A stretch of DNA of 64,000 nt from Halobacillus sp. A1 (GCF_024189295.1 NZ_JAIZEN010000006.1:124001-188000); one strand, 5' to 3'; numbered from the stretch's first letter, positions 1 to 9,395 are shown. Notes: generated by a model from the sequence alone, not told the origin. Numbers and translations are program-made.

Positions 1-1344
1 GCGCTGAGCTTCCTGTGTTTCCACAGCCATGGCGCCGATCATAGATTCATAGTAATCATCTAAAGACGTTTCTTCGCCAAACAGCTCATTGGCATCATTT
101 TGCACATTAGCTAAAGCAGATGCATTATCTCCATTACCCGACAAAGCTTCATCAGCCGCTGCAATATGATCGGCGTCTGCTTTTATCTCATCCGTAATGT
201 CTAATTGACCAGCCAAGCCTTCGATTACGCCTTCTTCATTTTTCTCTCCCAACACTTCAAAAAAGGCAGGGACTTCCACATCGTCTGCAACACTGTTCAA
301 TGATTCTCCGCTCTTATGTACTTCGTTGAAAGCTTCGGTAAATCCTGTGGCCATTTTGTCTAAGTCACGCAGCATATTTTCATATGTTCCGACCGCACCA
401 CCGTCGTTGTTAAGATAACCTCCCGAATCCATTAAACCTTTCAGCTTTCCGATGGAAGTGAAATCCTCGACCGTCATTGCCCCGCCACCGAGCCCAACTG
501 ATGTCGTCAACCCTTCACCGTTGGAATTGACAGTTAATTCATTAGTAGAGTTGTCTGCTCCGTTTACTAGATTCGGCTTGAGGGCTGCTCCATTTTCACC
601 GATAATGGTAATGTTCGCTTTCCCAGTAGCCATCGGATCAGCGGATGACGGAGGTTCTTCGTAGGATACGTCGATATTCACATGGCCGGAAAGCTTATCA
701 ATCAAGTTATCGCGCTCATCATACAAGTCGTTCGGAACCATACCGTGAGGCTCCACTTCCGCAATTTGCTGATTCAAATTGTTAATTTGATTTGCCATTG
801 AGTTAATTTCTTTCGTCGTCACTTCGATTTCCGCCGAAATATCTTCCTGCACATTGTTCAACGTGTTCGACAAGTAATTGAACGTCTCCGCTACGGCCTG
901 TCCACGCTGACGCACGACCGAACGGGCACCGGAATCTTCTGGATTGACCGCTAGATCCTGAAGGGAATTCCAGAAGCGATCCATTGTTTTGGATAATCCA
1001 TCCTCCGAAGGTTCATTCATAATTTCCTCAAGGCGGCCAAGCTCATCGGCACGAGCCTCGTAGTAACCGGCTTTATTATTTTCACTCCGATACTGATCGT
1101 CAAGATAGCCTACTCGAATTCGTTCAATCGCTCCAATTTGAACACCGCTGCCCACCTGCCCCGGGATTTCCGGACGGTTTCTTGAAGCCGGCGGATAAGG
1201 TCCGGATGATTCAAAATTAACTCGCTGCCTCGTATATCCTTCTGTATTCGCATTCGATATGTTATGCCCCGTCGTATGTAATGCAGATTGCTGGGCAAAC
1301 AACCCGCGTTTGGCCACTTCCAACCCGCCAAAAGTTGATCCCAT
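1..1344 (-). CDS. flgK: Flagellar hook-associated protein 1 (FlgK), 3' end beyond window
   Basis: FlgK forms the first of two junction rings between hook and filament. The protein starts MGSTFGGLEVAKRGLFAQQ and continues with the hallmark N-terminal motif HNISNANTEGYTRQRV, shared by rod/hook/HAP proteins. The ATG at 1344 follows the strong Shine-Dalgarno GGAGAGG. The frame is open for 448 codons to the left edge, so the C-terminal part (usual length about 500 residues) is missing. It lies 18 bp after flgN, its likely chaperone gene, in the order flgM-flgN-flgK seen in B. subtilis. This start-containing frame is clear although the gene is cut by the edge. Confidence 0.95.
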   Translation of the reverse strand, partial: MGSTFGGLEVAKRGLFAQQSALHTTGHNISNANTEGYTRQRVNFESSGPYPPASRNRPEIPGQVGSGVQIGAIERIRVGYLDDQYRSENNKAGYYEARADELGRLEEIMNEPSEDGLSKTMDRFWNSLQDLAVNPEDSGARSVVRQRGQAVAETFNYLSNTLNNVQEDISAEIEVTTKEINSMANQINNLNQQIAEVEPHGMVPNDLYDERDNLIDKLSGHVNIDVSYEEPPSSADPMATGKANITIIGENGAALKPNLVNGADNSTNELTVNSNGEGLTTSVGLGGGAMTVEDFTSIGKLKGLMDSGGYLNNDGGAVGTYENMLRDLDKMATGFTEAFNEVHKSGESLNSVADDVEVPAFFEVLGEKNEEGVIEGLAGQLDITDEIKADADHIAAADEALSGNGDNASALANVQNDANELFGEETSLDDYYESMIGAMAVETQEAQR

Positions 1345-1362
1345 AAAACCTCTCCTCTTCGA

Positions 1363-1851
1363 TTACGCCTGTGAATCGAATACGGAGCGATTCTGCCCGT
1401 TCGATCCAGATGCATGACCATAATTTAAATTATTTAAAGAAGGCTGCAATAAATCAAGCGACATATTTATGAACTGCAGCGACTGCTTCGTCAGCTCACC
1501 GTTCAATACTTCCTGCTGCTTCAAGTCGGCCAGCACTAAAATGAAAGAGTTGTACATTTCTTGAAGCTGCTCACGATCCGGCCAACGGCTCCACTTAATA
1601 ATATCAGAAACCGTCGGCACAGCATCCGCAAAGCCCTGCTTTCCAGCTGCCCATTCCTTAACGGCTGCACTGCGTTTATTTTCTAACGAATTAATCGCTG
1701 ACACATGTTTCCGCTCCTGTGACAGACACAACTGCAAAGCATCCATATCGTTCGTTTTCAAAGCTTCCGTCTTTTTCCTCGAGAGGACAAGCAGACTTTC
1801 ATGCAGCTGCTTCATCCGTCCCAGATGATCGATAATTAATTTAGCTGTCAA
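1363..1851 (-). CDS. flgN: Flagellar protein FlgN family (export chaperone)
   Basis: About 162 residues, largely alpha-helical, with a KKTEAL/QERKH coiled-coil region and the late segment of the FlgN family. FlgN-type proteins are cytoplasmic chaperones for FlgK and FlgL during export. The SD AAAGGAG lies 7 bases before a TTG codon at 1851 and only one base before the ATG at 1857, so TTG (protein starting MTAKLIIDHLG) is the better start. The SD overlaps the region just after the flgM stop, so flgM, flgN and flgK look translationally linked. The assignment rests on position between flgM and flgK plus length and helical pattern. Confidence 0.85.
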   Translation of the reverse strand: MTAKLIIDHLGRMKQLHESLLVLSRKKTEALKTNDMDALQLCLSQERKHVSAINSLENKRSAAVKEWAAGKQGFADAVPTVSDIIKWSRWPDREQLQEMYNSFILVLADLKQQEVLNGELTKQSLQFINMSLDLLQPSLNNLNYGHASGSNGQNRSVFDSQA

Positions 1852-1863
1852 CGTCATTCTCCT

Positions 1864-2133
1864 TTACTTCTTATCCGAAAAGAAATCCACTATATTTCCA
1901 GCTGTCCGCTGGTGGTCAACTTTATAATTCCCATTCTCTACCTGGCTTTTAATTTCATTTATATAATTTTGACGTGTCTCATTCGTTTTCCCTGAGTCTT
2001 GCAGCGCCTTACCGGCAGAAGAAATTTCTACTTTATCCTGCTGCTGTTTTAGCGGCTGCTTCACTTCGTCCTGTTTGTTCATCTGCTTTTGATATGGATT
2101 AAAATTCGAATGGTTCGGCCCATTGATTTTCAT
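1864..2133 (-). CDS. flgM: Anti-sigma-D factor FlgM
   Basis: FlgM binds and inhibits the flagellar sigma factor SigD until the hook-basal body is complete. The 89-residue product begins MKINGPNHSNFNPYQKQ and has the family's C-terminal pattern: DKVEISSAGKAL, then YINEIKSQVENGNYKVD near residues 60-80 that contacts sigma. The start at 2133 follows SD AAAGAGGTG; an upstream in-frame ATG at 2151 lies before that SD and is unlikely to be used. Directly upstream is a SigD-type promoter, giving the autoregulatory loop known in B. subtilis. Confidence 0.92.
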   Translation of the reverse strand: MKINGPNHSNFNPYQKQMNKQDEVKQPLKQQQDKVEISSAGKALQDSGKTNETRQNYINEIKSQVENGNYKVDHQRTAGNIVDFFSDKK

Positions 2134-2172
2134 ATCATTCACCTCTTTCATTCCAGCCTGTCGTTACTTTGT

Positions 2173-2199
2173 ATATCGTCCAATTATGGAAACAGTTTA
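2173..2199 (-). promoter_or_regulatory. SigD-type promoter for flgM
   Basis: On the minus strand TAAA (2199-2196), then exactly 15 bases, then GACGATAT (2180-2173). The SigD consensus is TAAA-N15-GCCGATAA, so 10 of 12 positions match. The TAAA box overlaps the stop codon of the upstream yvyF gene. It would place the transcript start near 2165, about 30 bases before the flgM start codon, allowing flgM-flgN-flgK to be expressed separately from comF-yvyF. Confidence 0.75.
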
Positions 2200-2619
2200 G
2201 CGGTTGTCATCATTCACCGTATAATAAGTCACAGGACCTAAGCCTTCCTTCTTATTGCAAGCCTCCAGGTAATCCAGTTCATCCTGCATTTGTACCCCAG
2301 ACCTGATGGATATAGTACAGTCTTCACACAGACGTCCCACACGGATATCCGCCCCGCACCGCTCACAACCATAAGATAATGCCGGGAATTGGGCCGGGTG
2401 GAGCCGCTTCGACTTCACAAACTCACGGATCTTATACTCTTCCACACCCGTTTTCCTCACAATATCAGGAATCGCAGCCGTCCGGTTCTCCTTTTTCCTT
2501 ACAAAAGAATACACCAATTGAAAGTCCTCTTCCTCTCGCTTCACACAATCATTGCAGACTATCGCCGGCCCCTTCATAAACAACGCATGACACCTAGGAC
2601 AATTCGCTAATTCAGCCAT
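2197..2619 (-). CDS. yvyF: YvyF family flagellar-operon protein with two zinc knuckles
   Basis: About 140 residues. Cysteine pairs near both ends (CPRCHALF...CNDC at residues 6-25 and CERCGADIRVGRLCEDC near 86-102) look like two zinc ribbons flanking a central segment. This matches the family called YvyF, always found between comF genes and flgM; its function is not established. SD GGGAGG is 8 bases before the ATG at 2619; a GTG at 2622 directly before it is possible. It follows comFC by 66 bp. Confidence 0.82.
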   Translation of the reverse strand: MAELANCPRCHALFMKGPAIVCNDCVKREEEDFQLVYSFVRKKENRTAAIPDIVRKTGVEEYKIREFVKSKRLHPAQFPALSYGCERCGADIRVGRLCEDCTISIRSGVQMQDELDYLEACNKKEGLGPVTYYTVNDDNR

Positions 2620-2685
2620 CACCCAATCCTCCCATACTACTCTTTTTCTATTATATCGGCAATAATACAGAAATCAAAAGATGTA

Positions 2686-3357
2686 CTAGCGAAAAACCGT
2701 AAACGAATGCACTCGCGGACACCCATTCGCCTTAAGCAGACGAGCCAAATGCCTCACCGTCATTCCCGTCGTATAAATATCATCTACCAGCACCACCGGA
2801 CATTCTACACTGTCCATAAGCACAAACGGATTCTCCCCCATAATCCGTTCTACCCGGCCACGCTTAGACTGCTTTTCATTCCCTTTTCTTTTAAAAAAAT
2901 GATGAGGAGACGCACCCAGCATTGCTATGACTGCTTCCGACTGGTTGAACCCCCGCTCCAACAACCTCTCCACACTCAAAGGAATTGCTCCAAGCTCTGC
3001 ATCCATCCCGTGAAAGTGGTTTTTATACTTCGTCTGGACAGCTTCAGCAAAGGCATGGACGAGCGTAAAGTCCCCCCGATACTTCCAGCGCGCAACCAGC
3101 TCTTTTGCGAAATCGTTGTAACCAAACACCGACACATTCTCCTCAAGAACCCCGCTGTACTCAGACAGATTCCAGCGCTCACAGTCGAAGCACAAACCGT
3201 TGCCCTCCTTCCGTCCACATCCCTTGCAGCCGGGCTCATCGATGACATCGAACTTCTCCATGCAGGAAACACAGAGTTTGATCGGCTTTTGCACGGTCAA
3301 AAAGCTGGTCCAATCCACTTTGGGAAGCAATTGTTCAAAACAGATGAGGCACCTCAT
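2686..3357 (-). CDS. comFC: ComFC, phosphoribosyltransferase-fold competence protein
   Basis: 223 residues. N-terminal zinc-binding part: CLICF at 3-7, CVSCM and CKGCGRKEGNGLCFDC around residues 30-60. The C-terminal half has a PRTase domain ending in the PRPP-loop sequence VVLVDDIYTTGMT (about residues 189-201). ComFC/ComF is required for DNA uptake during transformation and works with ComFA. The ATG overlaps the comFA stop (ATGA), with SD AGGAAGGAG inside the end of comFA, so the two are translationally coupled. ComFB, which lies between them in B. subtilis, is absent. Confidence 0.93.
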   Translation of the reverse strand: MRCLICFEQLLPKVDWTSFLTVQKPIKLCVSCMEKFDVIDEPGCKGCGRKEGNGLCFDCERWNLSEYSGVLEENVSVFGYNDFAKELVARWKYRGDFTLVHAFAEAVQTKYKNHFHGMDAELGAIPLSVERLLERGFNQSEAVIAMLGASPHHFFKRKGNEKQSKRGRVERIMGENPFVLMDSVECPVVLVDDIYTTGMTVRHLARLLKANGCPRVHSFTVFR

Positions 3358-4721
3358 AGCTCCTTCCTCGCTTTTTTGTTCATGTAAATGATGGCTTCCT
3401 GAGCATCCAGCATGGCGTTTGTTTTACCAAAATGGTAGAATATTACATCTCCGTCAGGGTCTACCGGACTTCGTCCTGCCCGCCCGGCGATTTGTACTAA
3501 AGCAGCTTCATCAAATACGTGGTGACCAGCGTCAATGACAAAGACATCGACGGAAGGAAATGTCACTCCGCGTTCTAAGATGGTCGTCGTCACAAGAATG
3601 TCGATTGTCCGATCGCGGAAGCGCTGGACTTTTTCGCCCCGTTCCGGGTCTTCTGCATGAACTGAGGCCACATTAAAGTCATTTTCAAGAAAGGCTTTGA
3701 CCGCTCCTGCATAGGTAATCGTCGAAACGAAAAGCAGCAGCTGGCGGCTTCCTTTTTGCTGAATCTGAATTGTTTTTATTATAGATTGAGGCAATCGCCC
3801 TTTGGATAAATGGCGTTTTAAGGTAAGAATGAGCTTAAGTCTTGGCACAGGAAGAGGATGACCGTGGAAACGCTGCGGGATGAAGACTGCGGGGAGCGTT
3901 CTTTTTCTAATTTTAGCCTTTTCTTTTTTTCGAGGAGTAGCCGTTAAATATAGGCGTGCAGCGTCGGTTTTAGCAGCTCTTCCTGCAGCGAATTGAAGAG
4001 AGTCATCGTTATGGTACGGGAAGGCATCAATCTCGTCGATGATGACTACATCAAAAGCCCGCGAGTATCGAAAGAGCTGATGGGTCGTGGAAATAAGCAG
4101 TTGGGCGTCTCCCTGCTTTTCTTCAGAATCTCCGTACAACGCCTGAATCCGGACTTGCGGGAACGCCTGTTGAAAGCGCGGAAGCAGCTCACGCACGACA
4201 TCAGTACGTGGAGTAGCCAAGACGATTCGTAAGCCTCTCTGAAGAGCTGCAGTAATGCCGGGAAACAGCATTTCCGTTTTCCCTGCCCCGCAGACAGCCC
4301 AAACGAGAAGCTCGCTTTTTTGTTCAATGGCTGAAACAATTCTTTGAGCAGACGCCTCTTGACTGACCGTCAATTGTCCATCCCACTTGCACGGATCTGC
4401 GTGCTGAGGCCATATGACAGCAGCTCCCTCATATAGCGGCTCACACTGAGTGACCCGCCCCATCATGATACAGTTTCTGCAGTATAAGCAGGTATTATTT
4501 TTACAAGTGGAGTGTGGAAAAACGGCGAACAAATAGGATCGATCATTGCCGCAGCGCTGACAAACCGATTTGCCTTTAGTCGTGACGATCGAAGGTATTT
4601 TGTTGAGGATGGACTGACGTACAAGCTCATTGACGTCTTCCGGTGAAAAGGGGAGTTCTTGCATTGTGAGCAGCTTTCCTGCCAGCTGTTCACGGGAGAA
4701 AGATATCTTTTCTTGAAGCAC
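3354..4721 (-). CDS. comFA: ComFA, DEAD/DEAH-type DNA translocation helicase
   Basis: 455 residues. ComFA is the inner-face ATPase thought to pull single-stranded DNA through the competence channel. Features in order: a cysteine cluster (CQRCGND, CKNNTCLYCRNC) around residues 55-85, Walker A AVCGAGKTE near 145, Walker B VVIIDEIDAFP near 228, motif III LTATPRK, and a helicase C domain ending with the ATP-sensor IAGRAGRSP near 420. The GTG at 4721 is preferred because SD GAAGG sits 8 bases before it; the GTG at 4730 overlaps that SD. It is translationally coupled to comFC. Confidence 0.93.
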   Translation of the reverse strand: MLQEKISFSREQLAGKLLTMQELPFSPEDVNELVRQSILNKIPSIVTTKGKSVCQRCGNDRSYLFAVFPHSTCKNNTCLYCRNCIMMGRVTQCEPLYEGAAVIWPQHADPCKWDGQLTVSQEASAQRIVSAIEQKSELLVWAVCGAGKTEMLFPGITAALQRGLRIVLATPRTDVVRELLPRFQQAFPQVRIQALYGDSEEKQGDAQLLISTTHQLFRYSRAFDVVIIDEIDAFPYHNDDSLQFAAGRAAKTDAARLYLTATPRKKEKAKIRKRTLPAVFIPQRFHGHPLPVPRLKLILTLKRHLSKGRLPQSIIKTIQIQQKGSRQLLLFVSTITYAGAVKAFLENDFNVASVHAEDPERGEKVQRFRDRTIDILVTTTILERGVTFPSVDVFVIDAGHHVFDEAALVQIAGRAGRSPVDPDGDVIFYHFGKTNAMLDAQEAIIYMNKKARKEL

Positions 4722-4745
4722 TATGATCACCTTCTTATTAGAGTA

Positions 4746-4774
4746 GAGCCTATTCGAGTCTCACAAATAGGCTC
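4746..4774 (-). other. Hairpin between degV and comFA
   Basis: GAGCCTATT and AATAGGCTC form a 9-bp perfect stem with an 11-base loop, just upstream of comFA. There is no T-tract, so it is a weak terminator at best, possibly an attenuator or mRNA processing site. Confidence 0.5.
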
Positions 4775-4785
4775 ATGCTCAACAG

Positions 4786-5631
4786 TTAAGATTCGCGATA
4801 CCAGCCTAATCCCATCGCACCTTCACCGAGGTGCGTGCCGATGACGGGACCAAAATAGCTGATCGTCACTTCGACTTGATCGAACTCTGCTTCAATCTCC
4901 TGTTTGATCTGCTCCGCTTCTTCAGGACGGTTTGCATGGATGACGCTTGCTTTGTAGCGGCCCTCGCTTGATATCGATTCTTCGAACAGCGCAAGTATGC
5001 GCTTCAGCGCCTTTTTACGTGTACGGATTTTTTCAAACGGAACGATTTTCGTATCCACAAAATGAAGAACCGGCTTCACCTGAAGCAAACTCCCTACGAA
5101 TGCCTGAGCTCCGTTCAAACGTCCGCCTCGCTGTAAGTGACTTAAATCGTCCGCCATGAAGTAAGCCTGCATAGATTCTTTCATTTCATCAAGACGGGTC
5201 ATAATCTGTTCAGGCAGAGCTCCATTATTCGCAAGCTCCGAAGCTTCAAGAGCATAAAACCCTTGCATCAGACAGCTGGTTTCAGAGTCGAAGGCATACA
5301 CTTCTATATCGTCCACCATGTCACCCGCTGTAATTATCCCCTGGAACGTTCCGCTTATGCCGCTCGACAAGTGGATAGCAATTACGGCGTCGTATTCTTT
5401 CGCAAGCTCCTCCAGCTTTTCAGTCATCAGACCGATCGAAGGCTGTGATGTTTTAGGGAGCTGCTCATATTCCTTCACCATGTCGTAGAAGTCATCTGTC
5501 GTAATGTCTATTTCTTCCTGATACGATTCCTGGCCAAATACGACATTTAGCGGAACCATATGAATATTATTCGACTGCCTTGTTTTTTTAGGAATGTAGG
5601 CTGTACTATCGGTAAGTACCGCTGTTTTCAT
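4786..5631 (-). CDS. DegV family fatty-acid-binding protein
   Basis: 281 residues starting MKTAVLTDSTAYIP. DegV/FakB proteins bind a fatty acid in the cleft between two domains and present it to a kinase; the DSTAY motif and the IHLSSGISGTFQ segment (near residue 85) are typical ligand/phosphate contacts. The ATG at 5631 follows SD TAAGGAG; an upstream ATG at 5685 has no good SD. It lies between degU and comFA, as yviA does in B. subtilis, so it is the local degV/yviA orthologue. Confidence 0.9.
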   Translation of the reverse strand: MKTAVLTDSTAYIPKKTRQSNNIHMVPLNVVFGQESYQEEIDITTDDFYDMVKEYEQLPKTSQPSIGLMTEKLEELAKEYDAVIAIHLSSGISGTFQGIITAGDMVDDIEVYAFDSETSCLMQGFYALEASELANNGALPEQIMTRLDEMKESMQAYFMADDLSHLQRGGRLNGAQAFVGSLLQVKPVLHFVDTKIVPFEKIRTRKKALKRILALFEESISSEGRYKASVIHANRPEEAEQIKQEIEAEFDQVEVTISYFGPVIGTHLGEGAMGLGWYRES

Positions 5632-5800
5632 AGAACCATTCTCCTTACCTATGTATTTTTTATAGCTCTTTTCGTTTATCTTCATTGTACTTGAATAACA
5701 ATCTTGTTTTTATAGCTTAAACTCCTATCTTATTTCTCACTCAAATAAAATTAACAACTCTTCTATTTTCTAATGTAACACTTTTCACTTCTACTTTATA

Positions 5801-5833
5801 TAAAAAACAGACAAGCGCTCGATGCACTTGCCT
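5801..5833 (-). terminator. Terminator after deacetylase gene
   Basis: On the minus strand GGCAAG ... CTTGTC with inner GC pairs, then CTGTTTTTTA: a rho-independent terminator about 15 bp after the deacetylase stop. Confidence 0.75.
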
Positions 5834-5847
5834 AATCCTACTTATTA

Positions 5848-7065
5848 TCATTGTAATGCCTCTTCGATTTTATTTATCATATCATCAGCTGAATACTTTC
5901 CATGTCCATTAATTCTTTTTAGTTCGAACACGGACTCTTCTCCGTAAGAAACATCTCCGTTTTTCGTAGTAAAGCCTATTTTATATCCAACTTCTTCAGC
6001 AATCCTTATCGTATCACGACTATAATTACCATAAGGATAGGCTATAGAAACAACGCTTACATCTAACTCTTTTTCTATAATCTCTTTGGATTTTGAAAGG
6101 TCGCTCCGTAATCGATTTTCAAAAGATGCTTGTGTTTCCAATTTATCACCAACGTACATTCTCTCAGTAATAACCCCTCTTTTAGTACCAACTGCAGTCT
6201 TCCCTTTATAATGAGAATCCCACGTGTGTCCTTGAAAAGTGAAAACATCTAAACTATCTCTAGATTGATCCCACGTCATCTTCGGTATTTCATTCGGAAA
6301 AGCATTCACATCATTACTCATACGGCTGGCAATCAAATTAATAGAAGCTTTCATCCCCAATTCTTTTAAAATGGGGTAAGCCAAATCATAATTACTGCGA
6401 TACCCATCGTCAAATGTTATTAATATCGGCTGGTCTGGAAGTTTCTTGCCTCTCTCTAAGTAATCAACTAAGTCATGATCTGTAATTGTGTTGTACCCTT
6501 TATTATGTATAGCTTTCATATGTGATTCGAACACTACAGGGTCGATGGTTGCTCCAGTAGAAACACCATTCTCCAAATGATGATACATCAAGACTGGAAC
6601 ATCCACTTCGTATGGATTGAACCCTACTCCATCAGAATCAATGAATACAGTACGTGTGCTATGATCCCAGTCCACACCATACCCGAAATTCTCTGAAAGG
6701 AACCTAAGAGGCACGAGTGTACGCTTCCCCTTAAGCACAGGAGCTGCATCGTTAAGTACTATCTCACCGTTCTTTGAAGCCTCTTTCTCCCCAATCGTTA
6801 AACTGATTACATCCTCTCCTCGAAACACCTTCACTTCTCGCTTAGTATGACTCCATTCAATGTCAGCTCCAAGCTTTTCCATAGTTAATCGAATAGGCAC
6901 CATTGTCCTCTTGTTCATGAGTTGAGCCGGGGTATCATACTTCACTTCTTTCCCATCGAGCATGACTTTAACCTCAGCATGAAGGTTCCAGCTTCCTAAA
7001 AACATTACTGCTAAAATAATACATGCGCAAACAACCAACATCCCAAACTTCTTCTGCACATTCAA
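5848..7065 (-). CDS. Secreted polysaccharide deacetylase with copper-amine-oxidase-like N-terminal domain
   Basis: 405 residues. Signal anchor at 7-30, then a 'copper amine oxidase N-terminal' type wall domain at about 32-145 (two repeats with RTMVPIRL and RTLVPLRF), then a NodB-type carbohydrate esterase 4 domain at about 155-400. Catalytic motifs are TFDDG (Asp219/Asp220), the metal motif H280-x4-H285, and YPYG near 325. It probably removes acetyl groups from peptidoglycan or surface polysaccharide outside the cell. TTG at 7065 or GTG at 7059 could start it, with GGGG as SD. It is a single gene with its own terminator, placed between degU and degV where B. subtilis has no gene. Confidence 0.88.
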   Translation of the reverse strand: MNVQKKFGMLVVCACIILAVMFLGSWNLHAEVKVMLDGKEVKYDTPAQLMNKRTMVPIRLTMEKLGADIEWSHTKREVKVFRGEDVISLTIGEKEASKNGEIVLNDAAPVLKGKRTLVPLRFLSENFGYGVDWDHSTRTVFIDSDGVGFNPYEVDVPVLMYHHLENGVSTGATIDPVVFESHMKAIHNKGYNTITDHDLVDYLERGKKLPDQPILITFDDGYRSNYDLAYPILKELGMKASINLIASRMSNDVNAFPNEIPKMTWDQSRDSLDVFTFQGHTWDSHYKGKTAVGTKRGVITERMYVGDKLETQASFENRLRSDLSKSKEIIEKELDVSVVSIAYPYGNYSRDTIRIAEEVGYKIGFTTKNGDVSYGEESVFELKRINGHGKYSADDMINKIEEALQ

Positions 7066-7283
7066 CTACCCCAATCCCTTATGTACAAGTTACATAGATA
7101 TTTAACAGGTATTATTTTACATGAATGACATGAAATTTGCACTATATATTTGGAAATTAAATATTCTTTTATACCTATAAATTTTTTCTGTCAGTTGTTT
7201 TAAAATGTTATTTTAGACCTATACATCATGACATGTCATTGTATGACCTATTACTTATGGATCCTGCAAATATTAACTACACC

Positions 7284-7319
7284 AAAAAAGCCCTCACGTC
7301 CATAGACGCGAGGGCTTTC
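7284..7319 (-). terminator. Terminator after degU
   Basis: AAAGCCCTCGCGT and ACGTGAGGGCTTTTTT pair on the minus strand around a short loop; rho-independent terminator directly downstream of the degU stop. Confidence 0.9.
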
Positions 7320-7329
7320 TATCAAGCTA

Positions 7330-8004
7330 TTATATGACTTCTACCCAGCCATTTTTTATTGCTGTAACTACAGCTTGCGTACGATCATTCACATTCATTT
7401 TCTGCAAAATATTACTCACATGGTTTTTCACCGTTTTTTCACTGATGAAGAGAGCCTCTGCTACTCCGCGGTTGCTCTGCCCGTCTGCTAATAGCTGCAG
7501 CACTTCGCATTCTCTGCGGGTAAGGAGATGGAGCGGTTTACGGTACTCGATGGCACGGAACGCTTCATTTGAACTCGTATCCGAAAGTCGGCGATATTCA
7601 GCCACTAAATTATGAGTTACTTTAGGATGAAGGTAAGAACCTCCGTTTCCTACTACCTTTATAGCTTCGATTAATGCGTTCGAGTCCATTTCTTTCAATA
7701 AATAACCTTGTGCTCCCGTTTTTAAGGCGTGAGTGACGTAGTTTTCATCGTCGTGAATAGACAGGATGATAATTTTTAGACTTGGATGTCTTTTCGTTAG
7801 TTCGGCTGTTGCTTCTACACCGTTCATGCTCGGCATATTTATATCCATTAAAACAACATCAGGATTATGTTTATCGATTATATCTAGCGCAGCTGAACCG
7901 TCGTCTCCTTCGGCAACGACCTCAAAGCTGGATTCAAAATCAAGGATTCTTTTTACTCCCTCACGAAACAATTTGTGGTCATCAATTAATACGATTCTGG
8001 TCAT
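7330..8004 (-). CDS. degU: Response regulator DegU
   Basis: 224 residues: receiver domain at 1-120 with phospho-acceptor Asp54 in VLMDINMP and acidic pocket DDH (8-10), then a LuxR-type helix-turn-helix at about 155-215 ([16 protein letters not shown], then [13 protein letters not shown]). DegU controls exoenzymes, competence, motility and matrix depending on its phosphorylation by DegS. SD GGAGG lies 10 bases before ATG 8004. A 156-bp gap from degS leaves room for a separate degU promoter; B. subtilis degU also has its own promoters. Confidence 0.96.
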   Translation of the reverse strand: MTRIVLIDDHKLFREGVKRILDFESSFEVVAEGDDGSAALDIIDKHNPDVVLMDINMPSMNGVEATAELTKRHPSLKIIILSIHDDENYVTHALKTGAQGYLLKEMDSNALIEAIKVVGNGGSYLHPKVTHNLVAEYRRLSDTSSNEAFRAIEYRKPLHLLTRRECEVLQLLADGQSNRGVAEALFISEKTVKNHVSNILQKMNVNDRTQAVVTAIKNGWVEVI

Positions 8005-8160
8005 ATTGAGTCTACCTCCTAAATTTTTAGCATCCGAATCTCTTTTTTTAAATCGAATGCAGTGGTTCTCTAAATTCTATTTATCTATTTTAGTCGATCG
8101 ACCCTAATCCTAATTCCTATTATAAACGATTCACGCCTTTTTACATAGTTTTTCAACTAT

Positions 8161-9300
8161 TTAACTATTTAATGGCATTTTAATCGTTACGATGGTCCCT
8201 TCTCCTGGTACAGAATGGATATCCAAGTCACCATTCACCATTTCTACCCGTTCCCGCATCCCTACGAGCCCGAAAGACTTTTCTTTCTTCACAGAAGGGT
8301 CGAAGCCTTTCCCATCATCTTTAATGACAATGGTCGTCGAACTGGCTTTGAGCTCGAATTTCACTTCAATCGTACGTGCTTCTGCATGCTTTAATGCATT
8401 TTGGACGGCTTCTTGAATTAGCCTGAAAATGGCAACCTCATACTTACTGTCTATCCTCCGGCTGCTCCCCATGGAAACAAATTCAATGGTTGTCTGATTG
8501 TAATCTTCTACCGTCGCCAAGTATTTTTTCAAGGTCGGTACTAATCCAAGATCGTCTAACGCCATCGGCCGTAAATCGTAAATAATACGGCGCACGTCAT
8601 ACAACGCAGAGCGGACTAGCTTTCGGACGTTGCGCATCTCTTCTAATGCTTCATCTATTCCCCGGGCATTAAACGTTCGTTCTACCAAGTCGGATCGAAG
8701 CATAACATTTGCGAGAGCTTGAGCTGGGCCATCGTGGATTTCGCGGGAGAGGCGGCGCCTTTCTTCCTCTTGGGCTTCAATAATCTGCAGACCGAATTGC
8801 TGTTTTTCTTTTGCAGTCTTTAGAGTTTCAGTTACGTCTTTAAGATCTTCCGTCAAATAGTTCAATACGACCGAAATTTTACCAGCCAGTCCTTCAGCTC
8901 TTTCTATCGTTTCATCTATGTTTCTTAATCTTAATTCGATCTCATGTCGCCGATCGCGTAACTGCTTCTCTTTCTCTCTTGTCATCGATAAATCCATTTG
9001 TAGTCCATGAGTTTGTTCATACACTTTTCGTATTTCGTCTTCCGAGTATTGCAGGAATTTCTTACTGACTTCTGCCAACCTGAGTCTCGATAAACGGACT
9101 TTGCGCTCCAGTTCATCTCCATCGTCTATCAAAGTAGCTACATTAACCTTAATAGTTTCCAATTCCTTGCTAAGCTTCTCAAACTCGGTACGAGAATCTT
9201 CTCCAATCTGGAAAATCTCATCTTTACTATTGGAAACGGTCGAGACCATATCCTTGATAATATAGTCAAGCGCTTTATTCCCAGACTTAGAATCATCCAT
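8161..9300 (-). CDS. degS: Sensor histidine kinase DegS
   Basis: 379 residues, no membrane segment, so cytoplasmic. Long coiled-coil sensor region at about 30-170, then HisKA_3 dimerisation/phosphotransfer domain with His189 in LSREIHDGPAQALAN, then HATPase with N-box VQNALKHAEA and G-boxes DDGKGFD and GLVGMRERV. It phosphorylates DegU, encoded next. Length equals that of B. subtilis DegS within a few residues. It is divergent from yvyE. Confidence 0.96.
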   Translation of the reverse strand: MDDSKSGNKALDYIIKDMVSTVSNSKDEIFQIGEDSRTEFEKLSKELETIKVNVATLIDDGDELERKVRLSRLRLAEVSKKFLQYSEDEIRKVYEQTHGLQMDLSMTREKEKQLRDRRHEIELRLRNIDETIERAEGLAGKISVVLNYLTEDLKDVTETLKTAKEKQQFGLQIIEAQEEERRRLSREIHDGPAQALANVMLRSDLVERTFNARGIDEALEEMRNVRKLVRSALYDVRRIIYDLRPMALDDLGLVPTLKKYLATVEDYNQTTIEFVSMGSSRRIDSKYEVAIFRLIQEAVQNALKHAEARTIEVKFELKASSTTIVIKDDGKGFDPSVKKEKSFGLVGMRERVEMVNGDLDIHSVPGEGTIVTIKMPLNS

Positions 9301-9395
9301 TTTAAGTCTCCTCCATCAATGTTCACAATAATCATTCGTAGGACCTAAGTCCATTTATGGGGGTGGTTGTTCATTTGACAAATTCCATCAATAAG

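Noticed and set aside
2379..3391. Long plus-strand open frames over yvyF and comFC
   Set aside because: They overlap clear minus-strand genes with SDs and conserved motifs and have no family features; shadow frames.
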